A stretch of 64,000 bases of DNA from JAGVSV01 sp040766135. GTDB taxonomy: Bacteria; Bacillota; Clostridia; Christensenellales; Aristaeellaceae. This document shows, one piece after another, positions 34,408-43,326 of this stretch. Below the pieces are notes generated by a model, which was given only the letters and a program-made list of their open reading frames with translations, was not told the origin of the DNA and made no database searches. The DNA is taken from contig JAXGRA010000010.1 of assembly GCA_040766135.1 (NCBI GenBank), positions 1-64,000 of the forward strand, written 5' to 3'. How positions within the stretch are numbered: the first letter of the stretch is position 1; the number at the start of each line of letters is the position of its first letter. Made by a program: the position numbers and the translations under genes.

Positions 34408-35394
34408 TTACTTGTTCGGCGTTTCGGGCAGTACGGTCAGGATGGGATCCATCAGGCGCAGCATATGCTCGCGCAGGGCCTTATTATCGGGGTTGTTTTC
34501 ATAGAAACGGCGGAACTCGCGCGTGCCGGTGGGGAAACGGAAGTAGTTGACTACGTTTCGGATAAACATCAGCACATTGGCATCGCCGCCCAGATCGTTG
34601 GTGATGCTGAACGGGCGGCCAAAGGCGAACTTGGTGGGCAGCATCTGATATTCTTTGACAGGGGTATCGTTAGGGATTTGTACGTCGGCATAGGAGTTAA
34701 AGAATGTAAGGAACTCGCTGACCGGCTCGGTGCTGCCGCCCTTGCCGTCATAGTAGTTGTGGTAGGTGACGGTGACCATATCACCGGCCACATCCACATA
34801 GACTTCGCCAATCACATACATGTTGCTGGCGGCTAGCTCAAATGTCTGTCGGCCCTGGATGGTCAGATCGATGGGAGTGAACATGTACCACAGGTCGGTA
34901 AGCTCCGGCGTTACATCGCGGAAATGCGGCCCAAAGGAGCTGACGGTGTTGTGATAGTAGTAGGTGTTGATGTAATGGTTGTAGGTGATGACGTTTTCCT
35001 TGGTGATTACCAGTTTCTGGGCGATGTACAGGTTTTTGCGGTAGCCATTGGCCGAGCGAATCTTGTAGATGTAGGTGTTGAGGTCGCCGTTTTTGACCAG
35101 CGCCTTGTACACCTTGGCCTTAAAGGATACCGGGTCGGGGCTGACCGGCAGCACCAGGTTGACGGTTTCCAGCACCTTGCGGTCGGCCTGGTCGTAGATT
35201 TCGATGGTCAGGTTGACTTCGTGCGGGCTGGTGTTAACCAGCGAAAACGCTTCGATTTCCTGGGTGATGTCGGTGAAGGTAAAGTCCTTGGCCTGGGTGA
35301 TTTTGAGCGTGTCTTTTACCGGGGCGGCGGATGCCAGGGGAACCAATCCCACCAGCAGCGTCAGGGCCAGCACGGTGCTCAACAGTCTTTTCAT
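34408..35394 (-). CDS. Secreted protein of unknown function
   Basis: A 328-residue exported protein starting at ATG 35394 behind GAGG. The signal peptide spans residues 1-23 (cleavage after ASA). The mature part is rich in beta-strand patterns and tyrosines (NHYINTYYYHNTV, VTVTYHNYYDGKGG). An opening segment on strands and loops (FSLVNTSPHEVNLTIEIYDQ) resembles an immunoglobulin-like fold. No catalytic motif or cysteine pair stands out. It is monocistronic with its own terminator. I do not recognise the family. Confidence 0.6.
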   Translation of the reverse strand: MKRLLSTVLALTLLVGLVPLASAAPVKDTLKITQAKDFTFTDITQEIEAFSLVNTSPHEVNLTIEIYDQADRKVLETVNLVLPVSPDPVSFKAKVYKALVKNGDLNTYIYKIRSANGYRKNLYIAQKLVITKENVITYNHYINTYYYHNTVSSFGPHFRDVTPELTDLWYMFTPIDLTIQGRQTFELAASNMYVIGEVYVDVAGDMVTVTYHNYYDGKGGSTEPVSEFLTFFNSYADVQIPNDTPVKEYQMLPTKFAFGRPFSITNDLGGDANVLMFIRNVVNYFRFPTGTREFRRFYENNPDNKALREHMLRLMDPILTVLPETPNK

Positions 35395-35494
35395 CTTGAA
35401 ACCTCATTTCATAGTCATTTCCGGAAGATGTGCTTCCAATCATATAACGCAGGAGGCTGCGCTTTTCTTGCATAACAATGTGAGAATAGTGCGG

Positions 35495-36406
35495 TCAGCC
35501 CTGCGCCTTTTTGCGGCGCGTCAGCGTACCCGGCGGCAGCTGCACCAGCTGTGCCAGCGTAATGGCTAAAAACATCAGCGCGCTGCCTATTATCTCTCGA
35601 ATTGTGGGGATTTGGTGCAGGATTAACATGCCGGAAAGCAGTGCGAATACCGATTCCAGGCTCATAATCAGCGAGGCTACCGCTGGGCTGGTGCTGCGCT
35701 GGCCTACAATTTGCAGCGTATAGGCCACCCCGCTGGACATAATGCCCACATACAATAGCGGTGCCCACGCAGACAAAATGCTGTGAATATCAGGCTGTTC
35801 AAGCAAAAACATTCCCGCTAACGCCAGTATGCCCGCAAACAAAAATTGCAGGCAGCTTAATTTCACCCCGTCCACCTGCGGCGAAAAATGGTCTACCAAC
35901 AGGATGTGCACTGCAAAAATTACGGAACAGCCGATCAAGTACAGGTCAGGCACCGTGATGGTAAAGTGCTCGGTGACGCTTAATAAATACATGCCTACCA
36001 AGGCCAGCAGCACGCAACCCCACAGCGGCGGTGGCACACGCTTGCCGCGCAGCAACCCCAGCAGCGGCACAATCAAAATATATATGGTGGTTAAAAAACC
36101 GGCCTTGCCTGCGGATACATGCACCAGCGCCATCTGTTGCAGGGTGGCGGCCATAAACAGCACCGTCCCGCACAGGATGCCACCTTTGATTAGCGTGCGT
36201 GCGTTGCCGGGTGTCGGTGCATGCTGGGGGTTTAGGCGGCTTCGAACAAAAATGACCGGCAGCAGCGCCAGCACGCCCAGCAGCGAGCGCAGCGCCTGGA
36301 ATGTTAAGGGGCCGATATGCGCCATGCCCATGCTTTGCGCCACAAACGCACTGCCCCAAATCATCGCGCCCAACAGCAGCATCATGCTGCCCGACCACTT
36401 TTTCAT
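35495..36406 (-). CDS. EamA/DMT-family transporter
   Basis: A 303-residue inner-membrane protein of ten predicted spans in two EamA repeats; the repeat motifs are visible (AMIWGSAFVAQSMG at residues 14-27 and VGIMSSGVAYTLQIVGQ late). The family exports small metabolites such as amino acids, or imports nucleotide sugars; the substrate here is unknown. ATG 36406 follows GAGGAGGGC. The tail is basic (TLTRRKKAQG). It is a single-gene unit. Confidence 0.9.
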   Translation of the reverse strand: MKKWSGSMMLLLGAMIWGSAFVAQSMGMAHIGPLTFQALRSLLGVLALLPVIFVRSRLNPQHAPTPGNARTLIKGGILCGTVLFMAATLQQMALVHVSAGKAGFLTTIYILIVPLLGLLRGKRVPPPLWGCVLLALVGMYLLSVTEHFTITVPDLYLIGCSVIFAVHILLVDHFSPQVDGVKLSCLQFLFAGILALAGMFLLEQPDIHSILSAWAPLLYVGIMSSGVAYTLQIVGQRSTSPAVASLIMSLESVFALLSGMLILHQIPTIREIIGSALMFLAITLAQLVQLPPGTLTRRKKAQG

Positions 36407-36505
36407 GTGCCCTCCTCAATTTTACCAGGATTTGCCCCTGTTTGCGCATGCTACTGCAACGCACCCCAAGGCGTCAAGCCAGAGAATATATCAGGTGTTT
36501 GCTTC

Positions 36506-36529
36506 TGCACTTTTGCAACAGCAAGTGCA
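36506..36529. repeat. Short inverted repeat in the EamA / 36609 intergenic region
   Basis: TGCACTT (36506-36512) and AAGTGCA (36523-36529) around ten bases. It lies about 80 bases upstream of the 36609 gene and could be a regulator site. Nothing else is seen in the 202-base gap except a possible TGCTATCGT -10 box near 36570. Confidence 0.35.
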
Positions 36530-36608
36530 TTCATGAACGAGTGAAACGCTGGTAAAAACGTCCCCTATGTGCTATCGTACTTATGCAAGACAGACGCGGA
36601 GGGAACGG

Positions 36609-37091
36609 ATGGTTACGGCAGAGCGCACGGCTGACATGCTGCGGCCCTGGCTGGGCTCGGACTTTGTTGCCTGCCATCCGGAGGTTATCCGTCAGGCTGC
36701 CATGCGCTTAAATGCCTTTGGCTTCAACCGCGATGATCTGTCCCGTGTGCAGCAGGATGTGGACAGTATGCTGTTTATGGCGGTGCGCAATGCCACGTCG
36801 GGGCGCATGGTGCTGCGCATGGACACGGATGACCTGATTCGCGTGCGGGTCAGTGATTTTTCTGTGATGGCGGATGAACTGATGTATTTGCTGCTGGAGG
36901 ATTTGCCGCGCGACCAGCGCACGCTGGATGCAATCCGCGCGTACTCGCTGCGCACCAGCAGCCTGTCCAGCTTAAAGGCGCTGTATTTGCTGTTTCCTCA
37001 TGCACAAACGGAGGAGGAGCTGCACACCCTGCGCCGGGTCATCAAAACCTGCCACCCGCCTTTCCGCTGGCGGCAGTGGTTGAACCCCTGA
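36609..37091 (+). CDS. Conserved-looking cytoplasmic protein of unknown function, upstream of parA
   Basis: A 160-residue protein starting at ATG 36609 behind GGAGGG; a longer frame from 36567 lacks a site. It is predicted to be all-helical, with no signal peptide or membrane span. Arginine-rich helices run through it (TLDAIRAYSLRTSSLSSLK), and it ends FRWRQWLNP. It lies 27 bases before parA and is probably in the same transcript, so a role in segregation or cell-cycle control is possible but not shown. I do not recognise the family. Confidence 0.65.
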   Translation: MVTAERTADMLRPWLGSDFVACHPEVIRQAAMRLNAFGFNRDDLSRVQQDVDSMLFMAVRNATSGRMVLRMDTDDLIRVRVSDFSVMADELMYLLLEDLPRDQRTLDAIRAYSLRTSSLSSLKALYLLFPHAQTEEELHTLRRVIKTCHPPFRWRQWLNP

Positions 37092-37118
37092 TCTATGGTT
37101 AAGGAGGATTTTGCACAC

Positions 37119-37877
37119 GTGGGCAAAATAATCGCGGTAGCCAACCAGAAAGGCGGCGTGGGCAAGACCACAACGGCCGTCAATTTGGCGGCGTGTTTAG
37201 CTGAACAGGGCAAAAGTGTATTGCTGTGTGATCTGGATCCGCAGGGCAACGCCACCAGCGGGCTGGGCGTGCACGCTGGCAAAATGACCACTTATGAAGT
37301 GATGCTGGGCAGCGTGCCGTTACCGAACGCGGTGGTGGAAACCGGCTGCAAGGGGTTGCATTTGCTGCCCGCAGATATTCGTCTGGCCGCTGCCGATGTG
37401 GAACTGGTGGAGGTGGCTCGCCGCGAGTACCGCTTTGCCGATGCGCTGGCGGGACATGTGGCGGCGTATGACTATGTATTGGTGGATTGCCCGCCCTCTT
37501 TGGGCTTGCTGACCATCAACGCGCTGACGGCGGCCCACAGCGTGCTGGTACCCATCCAAAGCGAGTATTATGCGCTGGAGGGCGTGACGGCGCTGATGAA
37601 CACAATCTCGCGCATCCAGCACTCGTTTAACAAAAGCTTGCAGCTGGAGGGCGTGGTGCTTACCATGTTTGACGGCCGCACCAACCTGTCGCTGCAGGTA
37701 GCAGCTGAGGTAAAAAGATATTTTAAGTCCCGTATCTTTACCACCATTATCCCGCGCAATGTGCGCTTAGGCGAGGCGCCCAGCCATGGGCAGCCCATCC
37801 ACCAGTATGATGCCCGCAGCGTGGGGGCCGAAGCCTACCGGCAGTTGGCCAAGGAATTGATACGGCGCAACGCATAA
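37119..37877 (+). CDS. parA: Chromosome partitioning ATPase ParA/Soj
   Basis: A 252-residue deviant-Walker ATPase that moves or regulates the origin region with ParB. The start GTG 37119 gives the standard N-terminus MGKIIAVANQKGGVGKTTT; AAGGAGG lies 11 bases before it, slightly far, and ATG 37095 in frame is less likely. The deviant Walker A KGGVGKT, CDLDPQGNATSG and VDCPPSLGLLT motifs are intact. The stop is 12 bases before parB. Confidence 0.97.
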   Translation: MGKIIAVANQKGGVGKTTTAVNLAACLAEQGKSVLLCDLDPQGNATSGLGVHAGKMTTYEVMLGSVPLPNAVVETGCKGLHLLPADIRLAAADVELVEVARREYRFADALAGHVAAYDYVLVDCPPSLGLLTINALTAAHSVLVPIQSEYYALEGVTALMNTISRIQHSFNKSLQLEGVVLTMFDGRTNLSLQVAAEVKRYFKSRIFTTIIPRNVRLGEAPSHGQPIHQYDARSVGAEAYRQLAKELIRRNA

Positions 37878-37889
37878 GGAAAAGGAAAC

Positions 37890-38732
37890 ATGAAGAAAAA
37901 CGCACTGGGCAGGGGCTTGGATGCCCTGCTGCCCCGCATTGAACAGGAAAGCCAGGTGCGGGACATCCCGCTCAAGGACATTGACATCAATCAAAGCCAG
38001 CCCCGCAAGGCGTTTGACGAGCAAAGCTTGCAGGAGCTGGCCCAGAGCATACAGGAAGTAGGGCTGTTGCAGCCCATCTTGGTGACGGAGCACCGCAACC
38101 GCTACCGCATTGTGGCGGGGGAACGGCGCTTCCGCGCCGCGCGCTTGGCGGGTCTAACAGCCGTGCCCTGCATTGTGCGGGAGTTTACCGCCAACGAGCA
38201 AATGGAAGCCGCGCTGGTGGAAAACCTGCAGCGCGAGGACTTAAACGCCATCGAAGAGGCGCAGGCCGTACAGGCGCTGATGCAAGCTGCTGGCTATACA
38301 CAGGAACAGGTTGCGCAGCGCTTGGGCAAATCGCGCCCGGCGGTGGCCAACCTGTTGCGGCTGTTGGCACTGCCCGAAGCCATCCAGCAGATGGTGGTGG
38401 CAGGGGCGTTAAGCCAGGGGCATGCCCGCGCGCTGGCGGCGGTTGCAGACCCCGCCCGGCAGCTCCGCCTGGCCCAGCGTGTTGTGAAGGAAGGCTTAAG
38501 CGTGCGCGAACTGGAGCAGCTGTGTGCACAACAAGCCCCGCGCCCGCAGCGCCGTTCCCCCCGGCCCGCGCCGGAGTTGCAGGATCTGGCCGAGCGTCTG
38601 CGCCAGGCCGTGGGCGTCAAGACCCAGGTGGATGGCAGCCTCACCAAGGGCAAGGTTACCCTGTTCTATCAAACCCAGGATGAATTAGAAACAATATACG
38701 AAGCAACCCAGCGGCTGCTGGAAAACGACTAA
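37890..38732 (+). CDS. parB: Chromosome partitioning protein ParB/Spo0J
   Basis: A 280-residue CTP-dependent DNA clamp that loads at parS sites. The N-terminus KNALGRGLDALLP is typical, the CTPase domain has VAGERRFRAARLAGL and ENLQREDLN, and the helix-turn-helix follows (YTQEQVAQRLGKSRPAVANLLRLL). The C-terminal dimerisation part ends in TKGKVTLFYQTQDELETIYE. ATG 37890 has AAGGAAA upstream. No copy of the consensus parS palindrome was noticed in the window. Confidence 0.97.
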   Translation: MKKNALGRGLDALLPRIEQESQVRDIPLKDIDINQSQPRKAFDEQSLQELAQSIQEVGLLQPILVTEHRNRYRIVAGERRFRAARLAGLTAVPCIVREFTANEQMEAALVENLQREDLNAIEEAQAVQALMQAAGYTQEQVAQRLGKSRPAVANLLRLLALPEAIQQMVVAGALSQGHARALAAVADPARQLRLAQRVVKEGLSVRELEQLCAQQAPRPQRRSPRPAPELQDLAERLRQAVGVKTQVDGSLTKGKVTLFYQTQDELETIYEATQRLLEND

Positions 38733-38736
38733 ACTT

Positions 38737-39078
38737 TTATAGAGCGCATGCAACCGGATGTGCGCACATACGATAGCCTTGACCGTGCACGGTTTGGATG
38801 AGCGATGCGCCCAATTTTCGGCGCAGGCGCTGGATATGTACATCCACCGTGCGCGTTTTGCCTGGTGACAGGAAGCCCCAGGCGTTGGCCAGCAGATCCT
38901 CACGGGTCTGCATGCTGCCAGCATTGCAGGCCAGTTCATAAAACAGCAGGTACTCCTGGGTGGTGAGCTTACAGGGTTTTCCGTCCACCTGCACAGTGCG
39001 CAGGTTTGTGTTCAGAGCAATTGTGGTTTCGGTTCCGTTGTCCGGTGCTGTAGCAGATAGCACATGCGTCACTTTCAT
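38737..39078 (-). CDS. Orphan OmpR-type winged-helix DNA-binding protein
   Basis: The C-terminal part is the effector domain of OmpR/PhoB response regulators: LTTQEYLLFYELACNAG, then TRTVDVHIQRLRRKLG and the wing VHGQGYRM. The receiver domain is absent; only about 30 unassigned residues precede it, so it is not a phosphorylated regulator of the usual kind. The most likely start is ATG 39078 (113 residues). It converges with parB, with only four bases between the stops, and diverges from the ABC exporter, which it may control. Confidence 0.78.
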   Translation of the reverse strand: MKVTHVLSATAPDNGTETTIALNTNLRTVQVDGKPCKLTTQEYLLFYELACNAGSMQTREDLLANAWGFLSPGKTRTVDVHIQRLRRKLGASLIQTVHGQGYRMCAHPVACAL

Positions 39079-39084
39079 CACCCC

Positions 39085-39090
39085 ATTATA
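39085..39090 (-). promoter_or_regulatory. -10 box next to the winged-helix start codon
   Basis: A perfect minus-strand TATAAT ends only six bases before ATG 39078, so transcription would begin at or next to the start codon (leaderless mRNA). No strong -35 box is seen. Confidence 0.45.
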
Positions 39091-39183
39091 TAAGACGCAA
39101 TACATTGCCAAAATGTTGCATGATAATTAAAATTAATTTTCGCAACCATGAAAAACGAAACAAATATCAAGACTACGTCTGCA

Positions 39184-39213
39184 TTGACAGCCTATACAGG
39201 GGCTTTCTATAAT
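39184..39213 (+). promoter_or_regulatory. Consensus promoter of the ABC exporter operon
   Basis: Perfect TTGACA (39184-39189), an 18-base spacer and perfect TATAAT (39208-39213). Confidence 0.85.
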
Positions 39214-39251
39214 GACACATTCCGCATATCGAAGGATGGGGAGGAAAGCTA

Positions 39252-41399
39252 TTGAAAGCGTTTCGTTATCTGAAGCCCGAATGGCGGGCGGTTGTTCTGA
39301 TATGTTTCCTGCTGGTGGGCCAGGCAATGTGTGAGTTGGCTCTGCCCGGCTACACCCGCAGCTTGGTCGATGTGGGCGTTCAGCAATCGGGCATTGAGCA
39401 TCCCGCGCCGCTGTATCTGGGCGAGGGCAGCTATGCCGAGCTATCGGCTTATTTGAACAAAGAACAACAGCAGCTGATGGCGCAGGTGTATCAATGGGAA
39501 GAGGACAGATATGTGCGCATAGCGCACGACAATGCGACCATCACGCAATTGAATGACGCGCTGGCGCTGCCCATGGCCGCGCAGTACAGCTTGCAGCACA
39601 TGCCCGACAATGCACAGACGTTGGCCATGAAAGCGCTGCTGGCCACTGGATTGGTTGATAAACAAGCCATACTTGCCAAGGCCCGCGACATGTTGGGGGC
39701 CCAGGGGGAGATGGGCGATACCCTGCTGATGCAGGGCGCCATCCAATATACGCGCGCTGAATATGAAAAATTAGGGGTGGACACCGGTAAAATCCAGCGC
39801 AGCTACCTGTGGACAGCGGGTCTGGCTATGCTGGGGGTTACGCTGCTGATGGGGATGTTGTTGGTGGCCTCCAGCTTTATTTCCAGCCGCACCTCGGCAC
39901 GGATCAGCCGCCGCCTGCGCGGGCAGCTGTTTGGCCAGGTGCTGCATTTTTCTACTGCCGAAATCAACCGTTTTTCCACGGCTTCGCTCATTACCCGTAC
40001 CACCAATGATGTGCAGCAAGTGCAGCAGGCCGGCATGATGATGCTTCGTGTGCTGCTGTACGCCCCCATCCTGGGTGCTGGCGGTGTGATACGCGTTGCG
40101 CAGACGCGCTCCGGCCTGGCCTGGATAGTGGTGGTGGCGGTGGCATCGATGATTGCGCTGGTGGCCGTTACATCCATGCTGGCTGTGCCCAAGTTTAAGA
40201 TGATGCAAAAACTGCTGGACAGGCTTAACCTTGTGTCGCGCGAGATTCTATCCGGCGTGCCTGTTATCCGTGCGTTTACGCGCGAGGAATACGAGCAGCA
40301 GCGCTTTGACAAGGCCAACCTTGATCTGATGCGCGTCCATCGCTTTATCAACCGCGTGTTCAGCCTGCTGATGCCTGCGATGGGGTTGGTGCTCAACCTG
40401 GTTACGCTGATGATCATCTGGTTTGGCGCAAAGGGCATTGATATGGGCACCATGCAGGTGGGCTCGCTGCTGGCTTTTATCAGCTACACCATGCAGGTGG
40501 TAATGGCGTTTATGATGATTGCCATGTCTGCCATTATGCTGCCGCATGCCAATGTCGCCACCGAACGTATTGAGGAGGTGCTGACCACCAGCTCTTCCAT
40601 CGCAGAACCGGCGCATCCTGCCGACTTGCCGGCCTTTACCGGCCATGTGCGGTTTGAAAATGTTTCTTTCCGATATCCGGATGCTAGCGAGGATGTGCTG
40701 CACAGTATTAGCTTTGAAGCGCCGCCCGGCCAGATGACGGCCATCATCGGCGGTACGGGCAGCGGAAAAAGCAGCGTGCTTAACATGATTCCCCGTTTTT
40801 TTGACGTAACCGGCGGGCGGGTGAGCATCGACGGCGTGGATGTAAGGGATATTCCGCTTCAAACCCTGCGCGCCCTCATCGGCTTGGTGCCGCAGGACAG
40901 CGTGCTGTTTACCGGCGACATCGCCTCCAACATCAAGTTTGCCGATGAAAACATGCCCGATGAGCGCATGCAAGAGGCAGCTCGCATCGCGCAGGCTGAG
41001 GAATTTATTACCGCCAAGGAACAGGGCTATGCCGAGCCCATCGCCCAGGGCGGTACCAACGTCTCCGGCGGCCAGAAGCAGCGCTTGTCCATCGCCCGCG
41101 CCATTGCGGCACAACCTAAAATACTATTATTTGATGACAGCTTTTCGGCACTGGATTACCGGACGGATCGCAACCTGCGGCAACAGCTACGCACGCATTT
41201 GCGCGATACGGCTGTCATTGTGGTAGCGCAGCGCATTGCCAGCGTTATGCAGGCTGACCGCATCATTATGCTGGAAAATGGTGCGATTACCGCTATGGGC
41301 ACGCATGAGGAACTGTTGGCCAGCAGCCCAGCCTATCAGGCGATTGCCGTCAGCCAGCTGGGCGAGCAGGAGCTTGCAGGAAAGGCAGGTGATGCCTGA
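39252..41399 (+). CDS. Heterodimeric ABC exporter, subunit with ectodomain and non-catalytic Walker B
   Basis: A 715-residue half-transporter starting at TTG 39252 behind GGGGAGGAAAG. Between the first two membrane helices lies a large polar insert (about residues 45-180), predicted outside. The ATPase domain has Walker A GGTGSGKSS near residue 500 and a canonical signature VSGGQKQR, but Walker B reads ILLFDDSFSALD, with D in place of the catalytic glutamate. This fits the degenerate half of a heterodimer such as LmrCD or TM287/288. The TGA overlaps the partner ATG. Its substrate may be a drug, lipid or peptide. Confidence 0.9.
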   Translation: MKAFRYLKPEWRAVVLICFLLVGQAMCELALPGYTRSLVDVGVQQSGIEHPAPLYLGEGSYAELSAYLNKEQQQLMAQVYQWEEDRYVRIAHDNATITQLNDALALPMAAQYSLQHMPDNAQTLAMKALLATGLVDKQAILAKARDMLGAQGEMGDTLLMQGAIQYTRAEYEKLGVDTGKIQRSYLWTAGLAMLGVTLLMGMLLVASSFISSRTSARISRRLRGQLFGQVLHFSTAEINRFSTASLITRTTNDVQQVQQAGMMMLRVLLYAPILGAGGVIRVAQTRSGLAWIVVVAVASMIALVAVTSMLAVPKFKMMQKLLDRLNLVSREILSGVPVIRAFTREEYEQQRFDKANLDLMRVHRFINRVFSLLMPAMGLVLNLVTLMIIWFGAKGIDMGTMQVGSLLAFISYTMQVVMAFMMIAMSAIMLPHANVATERIEEVLTTSSSIAEPAHPADLPAFTGHVRFENVSFRYPDASEDVLHSISFEAPPGQMTAIIGGTGSGKSSVLNMIPRFFDVTGGRVSIDGVDVRDIPLQTLRALIGLVPQDSVLFTGDIASNIKFADENMPDERMQEAARIAQAEEFITAKEQGYAEPIAQGGTNVSGGQKQRLSIARAIAAQPKILLFDDSFSALDYRTDRNLRQQLRTHLRDTAVIVVAQRIASVMQADRIIMLENGAITAMGTHEELLASSPAYQAIAVSQLGEQELAGKAGDA

Positions 41400-43201
41400 T
41401 GCAACGCGGACACAGGCGGCCGGGCGCATCAAAGCCCAAGGATTTTAAAGGCACAGTCAAGGCGCTGTTTGCCTATCTGCGCGGATATCGCATCATTTTG
41501 CTGGTGGCAGCATTGATGGCAGCGCTGGGCACGGCCATGCAAATCTTTGGCCCCAAGGTGATGGGCAAGGCCACCACAGCCATCTTTGAAGGTGTGGCGG
41601 CCAAGATGCGGGGGACAGGCGGCATTGATTTTGCCCGCATCTGGGACATGCTGTTTATCCTGATTGCCCTGTATCTGGTGGGCACGGTGCTCAGCGTGGT
41701 GCAGGGGCTGCTGCTGGCCAATCTGTCCACCGATGTGAGCTACCGTATGCGCAAGGACATTTCTCAAAAGATACATCGCCTGCCCCTGAGCTACTTTGAG
41801 GAGCATCCGGTGGGCGAAACGCTGTCGCGCATCACCAACGATGTGGATGCCGTGGGCAGAAATCTGTCGCAAAGCATCACGCAATCCATCAGCAGCCTGA
41901 CAACGCTCATAGGTATTCTGATCATGATGCTTACCATCAGCCCGCTGATGGCGCTGCTGGTGGTGGCGATTGCGCCTTTGTCGGGCGTGCTGATGGCCAT
42001 GGTTTTTAAACGCAGCCAGAAGTACTTTACTGCCCAGCAAGGGTTGCTATCGGATATCAACACGCAGGTGGAGGAAAGTTATGGCGGCCATCAGGTGATC
42101 ACCGCCTTTGGACACACGAAAAAATCCCTGGAGATGTTTGACCAGACCAACGAAAAACTGTACGAAAGCGCCTGGAAAAGCCAGTTTATGTCAGGCTTGA
42201 TACACCCGCTGATGACCTTTGTGGGCAACGTGGGGTATGTGCTGGTGGTGGTGGTGGGCAGCGTGCTGGCGTCCGCAGGCTCACTGGCACCGGGTGACAT
42301 CCTTGCGTTCATTCAATATGCGCGCAATTTTACCGGCCCCATCGCACAGTTTGCCCAGATATCAACCCAGCTTCAAACCATGGTGGCGGCTGCCGAGCGT
42401 GTGTTCGAGTTTTTGAACGCACAGGAGGAAACGGAGCGCGAGCAGCTGCTGCCGGTGGGCGAAGTCGAAGGCCGTGTGCTGTTTGACAAGGTGGGCTTTG
42501 GCTATGATAAGGACAAGCCTGTTATCAAGGGCTTTACCTGCGATGTAAAGCCCGGCCAGACTGTGGCCATTGTGGGCCACACAGGGGCGGGCAAGACCAC
42601 CATGGTCAAGCTGCTGATGCGCTTTTACGACGTGGACGAGGGCGCTATTTTGGTGGACGGCCAGGACGTGCGCAACCATAAGCGGCAGGACTTGCGCCAG
42701 GCCTTTGGCATGGTGCTGCAGGATACCTGGCTGTTTTCAGGCACCATTATGGAAAACATCCGCTATGGCAGGCCGGATGCCACCGATGAAGAGGTAATTG
42801 CTGCCGCCAAGGCCGCGCATGCCGACCACTTTATCCGCACGCTGTCGGGCGCGTATGATATGCAGCTCAACGAGGAGGCCGACAACATTTCGCAAGGCCA
42901 GCGGCAGCTGCTGACCATCGCACGCGCGCTGCTGGCGGATAACCCCATCATGATATTGGACGAGGCCACCTCCAATGTCGATACCCTGACCGAGCTGCGC
43001 ATCCAGCGTGCCATGCAGACATTGATGCAGGGGCGCACCAGCTTTGTCATTGCCCATCGCCTGTCCACCATCCGCGAGGCCGATGTCATATTGGTGATGC
43101 AGGATGGCAACATCGTGGAGCAGGGCACGCATGATGATCTGATCGCGCTGGATGGCGTGTACGCGGAATTATACAACAGCCAGTTTGACCCGGTGAACTG
43201 A
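41399..43201 (+). CDS. Heterodimeric ABC exporter, catalytic partner
   Basis: A 600-residue half-transporter starting at ATG 41399, which shares its A with the previous stop. Six membrane helices precede an ATPase domain with Walker A GHTGAGKTT, a non-canonical signature ISQGQRQ, and a canonical Walker B IMILDEATSNVD. The degenerate signature pairs with the degenerate Walker B of the upstream subunit, leaving one fully active site per dimer. The two subunits thus complement each other, as in other asymmetric exporters. A terminator follows at 43228-43259. Confidence 0.92.
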   Translation: MQRGHRRPGASKPKDFKGTVKALFAYLRGYRIILLVAALMAALGTAMQIFGPKVMGKATTAIFEGVAAKMRGTGGIDFARIWDMLFILIALYLVGTVLSVVQGLLLANLSTDVSYRMRKDISQKIHRLPLSYFEEHPVGETLSRITNDVDAVGRNLSQSITQSISSLTTLIGILIMMLTISPLMALLVVAIAPLSGVLMAMVFKRSQKYFTAQQGLLSDINTQVEESYGGHQVITAFGHTKKSLEMFDQTNEKLYESAWKSQFMSGLIHPLMTFVGNVGYVLVVVVGSVLASAGSLAPGDILAFIQYARNFTGPIAQFAQISTQLQTMVAAAERVFEFLNAQEETEREQLLPVGEVEGRVLFDKVGFGYDKDKPVIKGFTCDVKPGQTVAIVGHTGAGKTTMVKLLMRFYDVDEGAILVDGQDVRNHKRQDLRQAFGMVLQDTWLFSGTIMENIRYGRPDATDEEVIAAAKAAHADHFIRTLSGAYDMQLNEEADNISQGQRQLLTIARALLADNPIMILDEATSNVDTLTELRIQRAMQTLMQGRTSFVIAHRLSTIREADVILVMQDGNIVEQGTHDDLIALDGVYAELYNSQFDPVN

Positions 43202-43227
43202 ACGGGTACAAGTTTAATACACCATAG

Positions 43228-43259
43228 ATATGCAAGTTCCCAAAATGGAACTTGCATAT
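43228..43259 (+). terminator. Terminator of the ABC exporter operon
   Basis: ATATGCAAGTTCC (43228-43240), loop CAAAAT, GGAACTTGCATAT (43247-43259); perfect 13-base stem, with a T-containing tail. Confidence 0.75.
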
Positions 43260-43280
43260 TGTTTCAATGGATGCTATTGT
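43252..43280 (+). promoter_or_regulatory. Possible promoter of the oligopeptide importer operon
   Basis: TTGCAT (43252-43257), a 17-base spacer and TATTGT (43275-43280) with TGC before it. The -35 box lies in the right arm of the terminator. Confidence 0.45.
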
Positions 43281-43326
43281 TATCCATGCCTATATGGCAT
43301 GAAACGAAACAAAGGAGGTTCACCAC

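Noticed and set aside
36609..38732. parS site near parA-parB
   Set aside because: I looked for the TGTTTCACGTGAAACA palindrome or close matches and did not see one; absence by eye is not proof.
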